Of a stretch of 64,000 nucleotides of DNA, positions 63,934 to 64,000 are shown piece by piece. Numbering within the stretch: position 1 is the first letter of the stretch; every line of letters starts with the position of its first letter. Where the stretch lies: assembly GCA_947503555.1 (NCBI GenBank), contig CANNEE010000002.1:400883-464882 (forward strand), written 5' to 3'. This stretch comes from an uncultured Shewanella sp. (GTDB lineage: Bacteria > Pseudomonadota > Gammaproteobacteria > Enterobacterales > Shewanellaceae). The notes beneath the pieces are model-generated. The model worked only from the letters and a program-made list of their open reading frames with translations. It was not told the origin of the DNA and searched no databases. The translations under genes and the position numbers were made by a program.

Positions 63934-64000
63934 TAATTGAAGAGTTTGATCATGGCTCAGATTGAACGCTGGCGGCAGGCCTAACACATGCAAGTCGAGC
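63934..64000 (+). rRNA. rrs: 16S ribosomal RNA (5' end only)
   Basis: From about 63934 the sequence is AATTGAAGAGTTTGATCATGG and continues through the universal 5' region to the window edge (67 bases). It is cut by the edge; the rest of the operon lies beyond. The exact mature 5' end is placed by likeness to E. coli. Confidence 0.97.

Overview
The window is chromosomal DNA of a marine gammaproteobacterium, almost certainly Shewanella or a close relative. The grounds are recognition of close family matches (AsnC, ArcA, RluA, AhpC, ClpB, CysJIH, BamD), three chemoreceptors, a CHASE4 diguanylate cyclase, a GlyGly-CTERM subtilase and moderate GC content. No species is assigned. Most of the window is core genome: there is no phage, integron, CRISPR array or full transposon.

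Layout. 1-8.1 kb: a DUF924 gene cut by the left edge, a pair of bacterial-PH membrane proteins, a winged-helix protein, DUF2956, an ABC exporter, cardiolipin synthase and an EEP-fold hydrolase. 8.1-18.3 kb: an acyl-CoA synthetase, ccoG, a PAS/sigma54 activator, an M13 peptidase lipoprotein, a sugar acetyltransferase, rsuA, a macro-domain gene and an orphan gene. 18.3-25.4 kb: a gene-poor 0.7 kb, two chemoreceptors around a CHASE4-GGDEF protein, tRNA-Phe and asnC. 25.5-33.2 kb: rluA, a small membrane protein, a methyltransferase pair, ldhA, a spermidine-synthase-like gene and ahpCF. 33.3-39.8 kb: a thioredoxin-CcdA fusion, an OmpA-like small protein, ohr/ohrR, a short GlpD-like oxidase and a sCache chemoreceptor. 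39.9-47.3 kb: the three-gene pnt transhydrogenase operon diverging from cysJIH. 47.4-56.3 kb: arcA, DUF3293, a lysine riboswitch with lysC and a deacylase, and a large secreted subtilase. 56.7-64 kb: bamD, divergent rluD-pgeF-clpB with a heat-shock promoter before clpB, DUF4124, pssA, and the leader and first bases of an rRNA operon.

Recurring themes are redox and peroxide defence (ahpCF, ohr/ohrR, the thioredoxin-CcdA fusion, pnt), adaptation to oxygen (arcA, ccoG, ldhA), sulfate assimilation (cysJIH), chemotaxis and cyclic-di-GMP signalling, and RNA modification (rsuA, rluA, rluD).

The most unusual signal is a pair of about 267-bp intergenic elements, roughly 93% alike by eye, at 8132-8398 and 26311-26578. 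Each has near-perfect terminal inverted repeats with TA at both ends. Each folds into two long stems with nested hairpins, and the differences between copies in those stem regions fall almost entirely in unpaired positions. Each ends exactly on the TAG stop codon of the neighbouring minus-strand gene. A second lead is a proposed regulatory circuit: CGCGATATATCGCG palindromes lie before the sigma54-activator gene and also 90-125 bp upstream of a candidate sigma54 promoter reading into ccoG.
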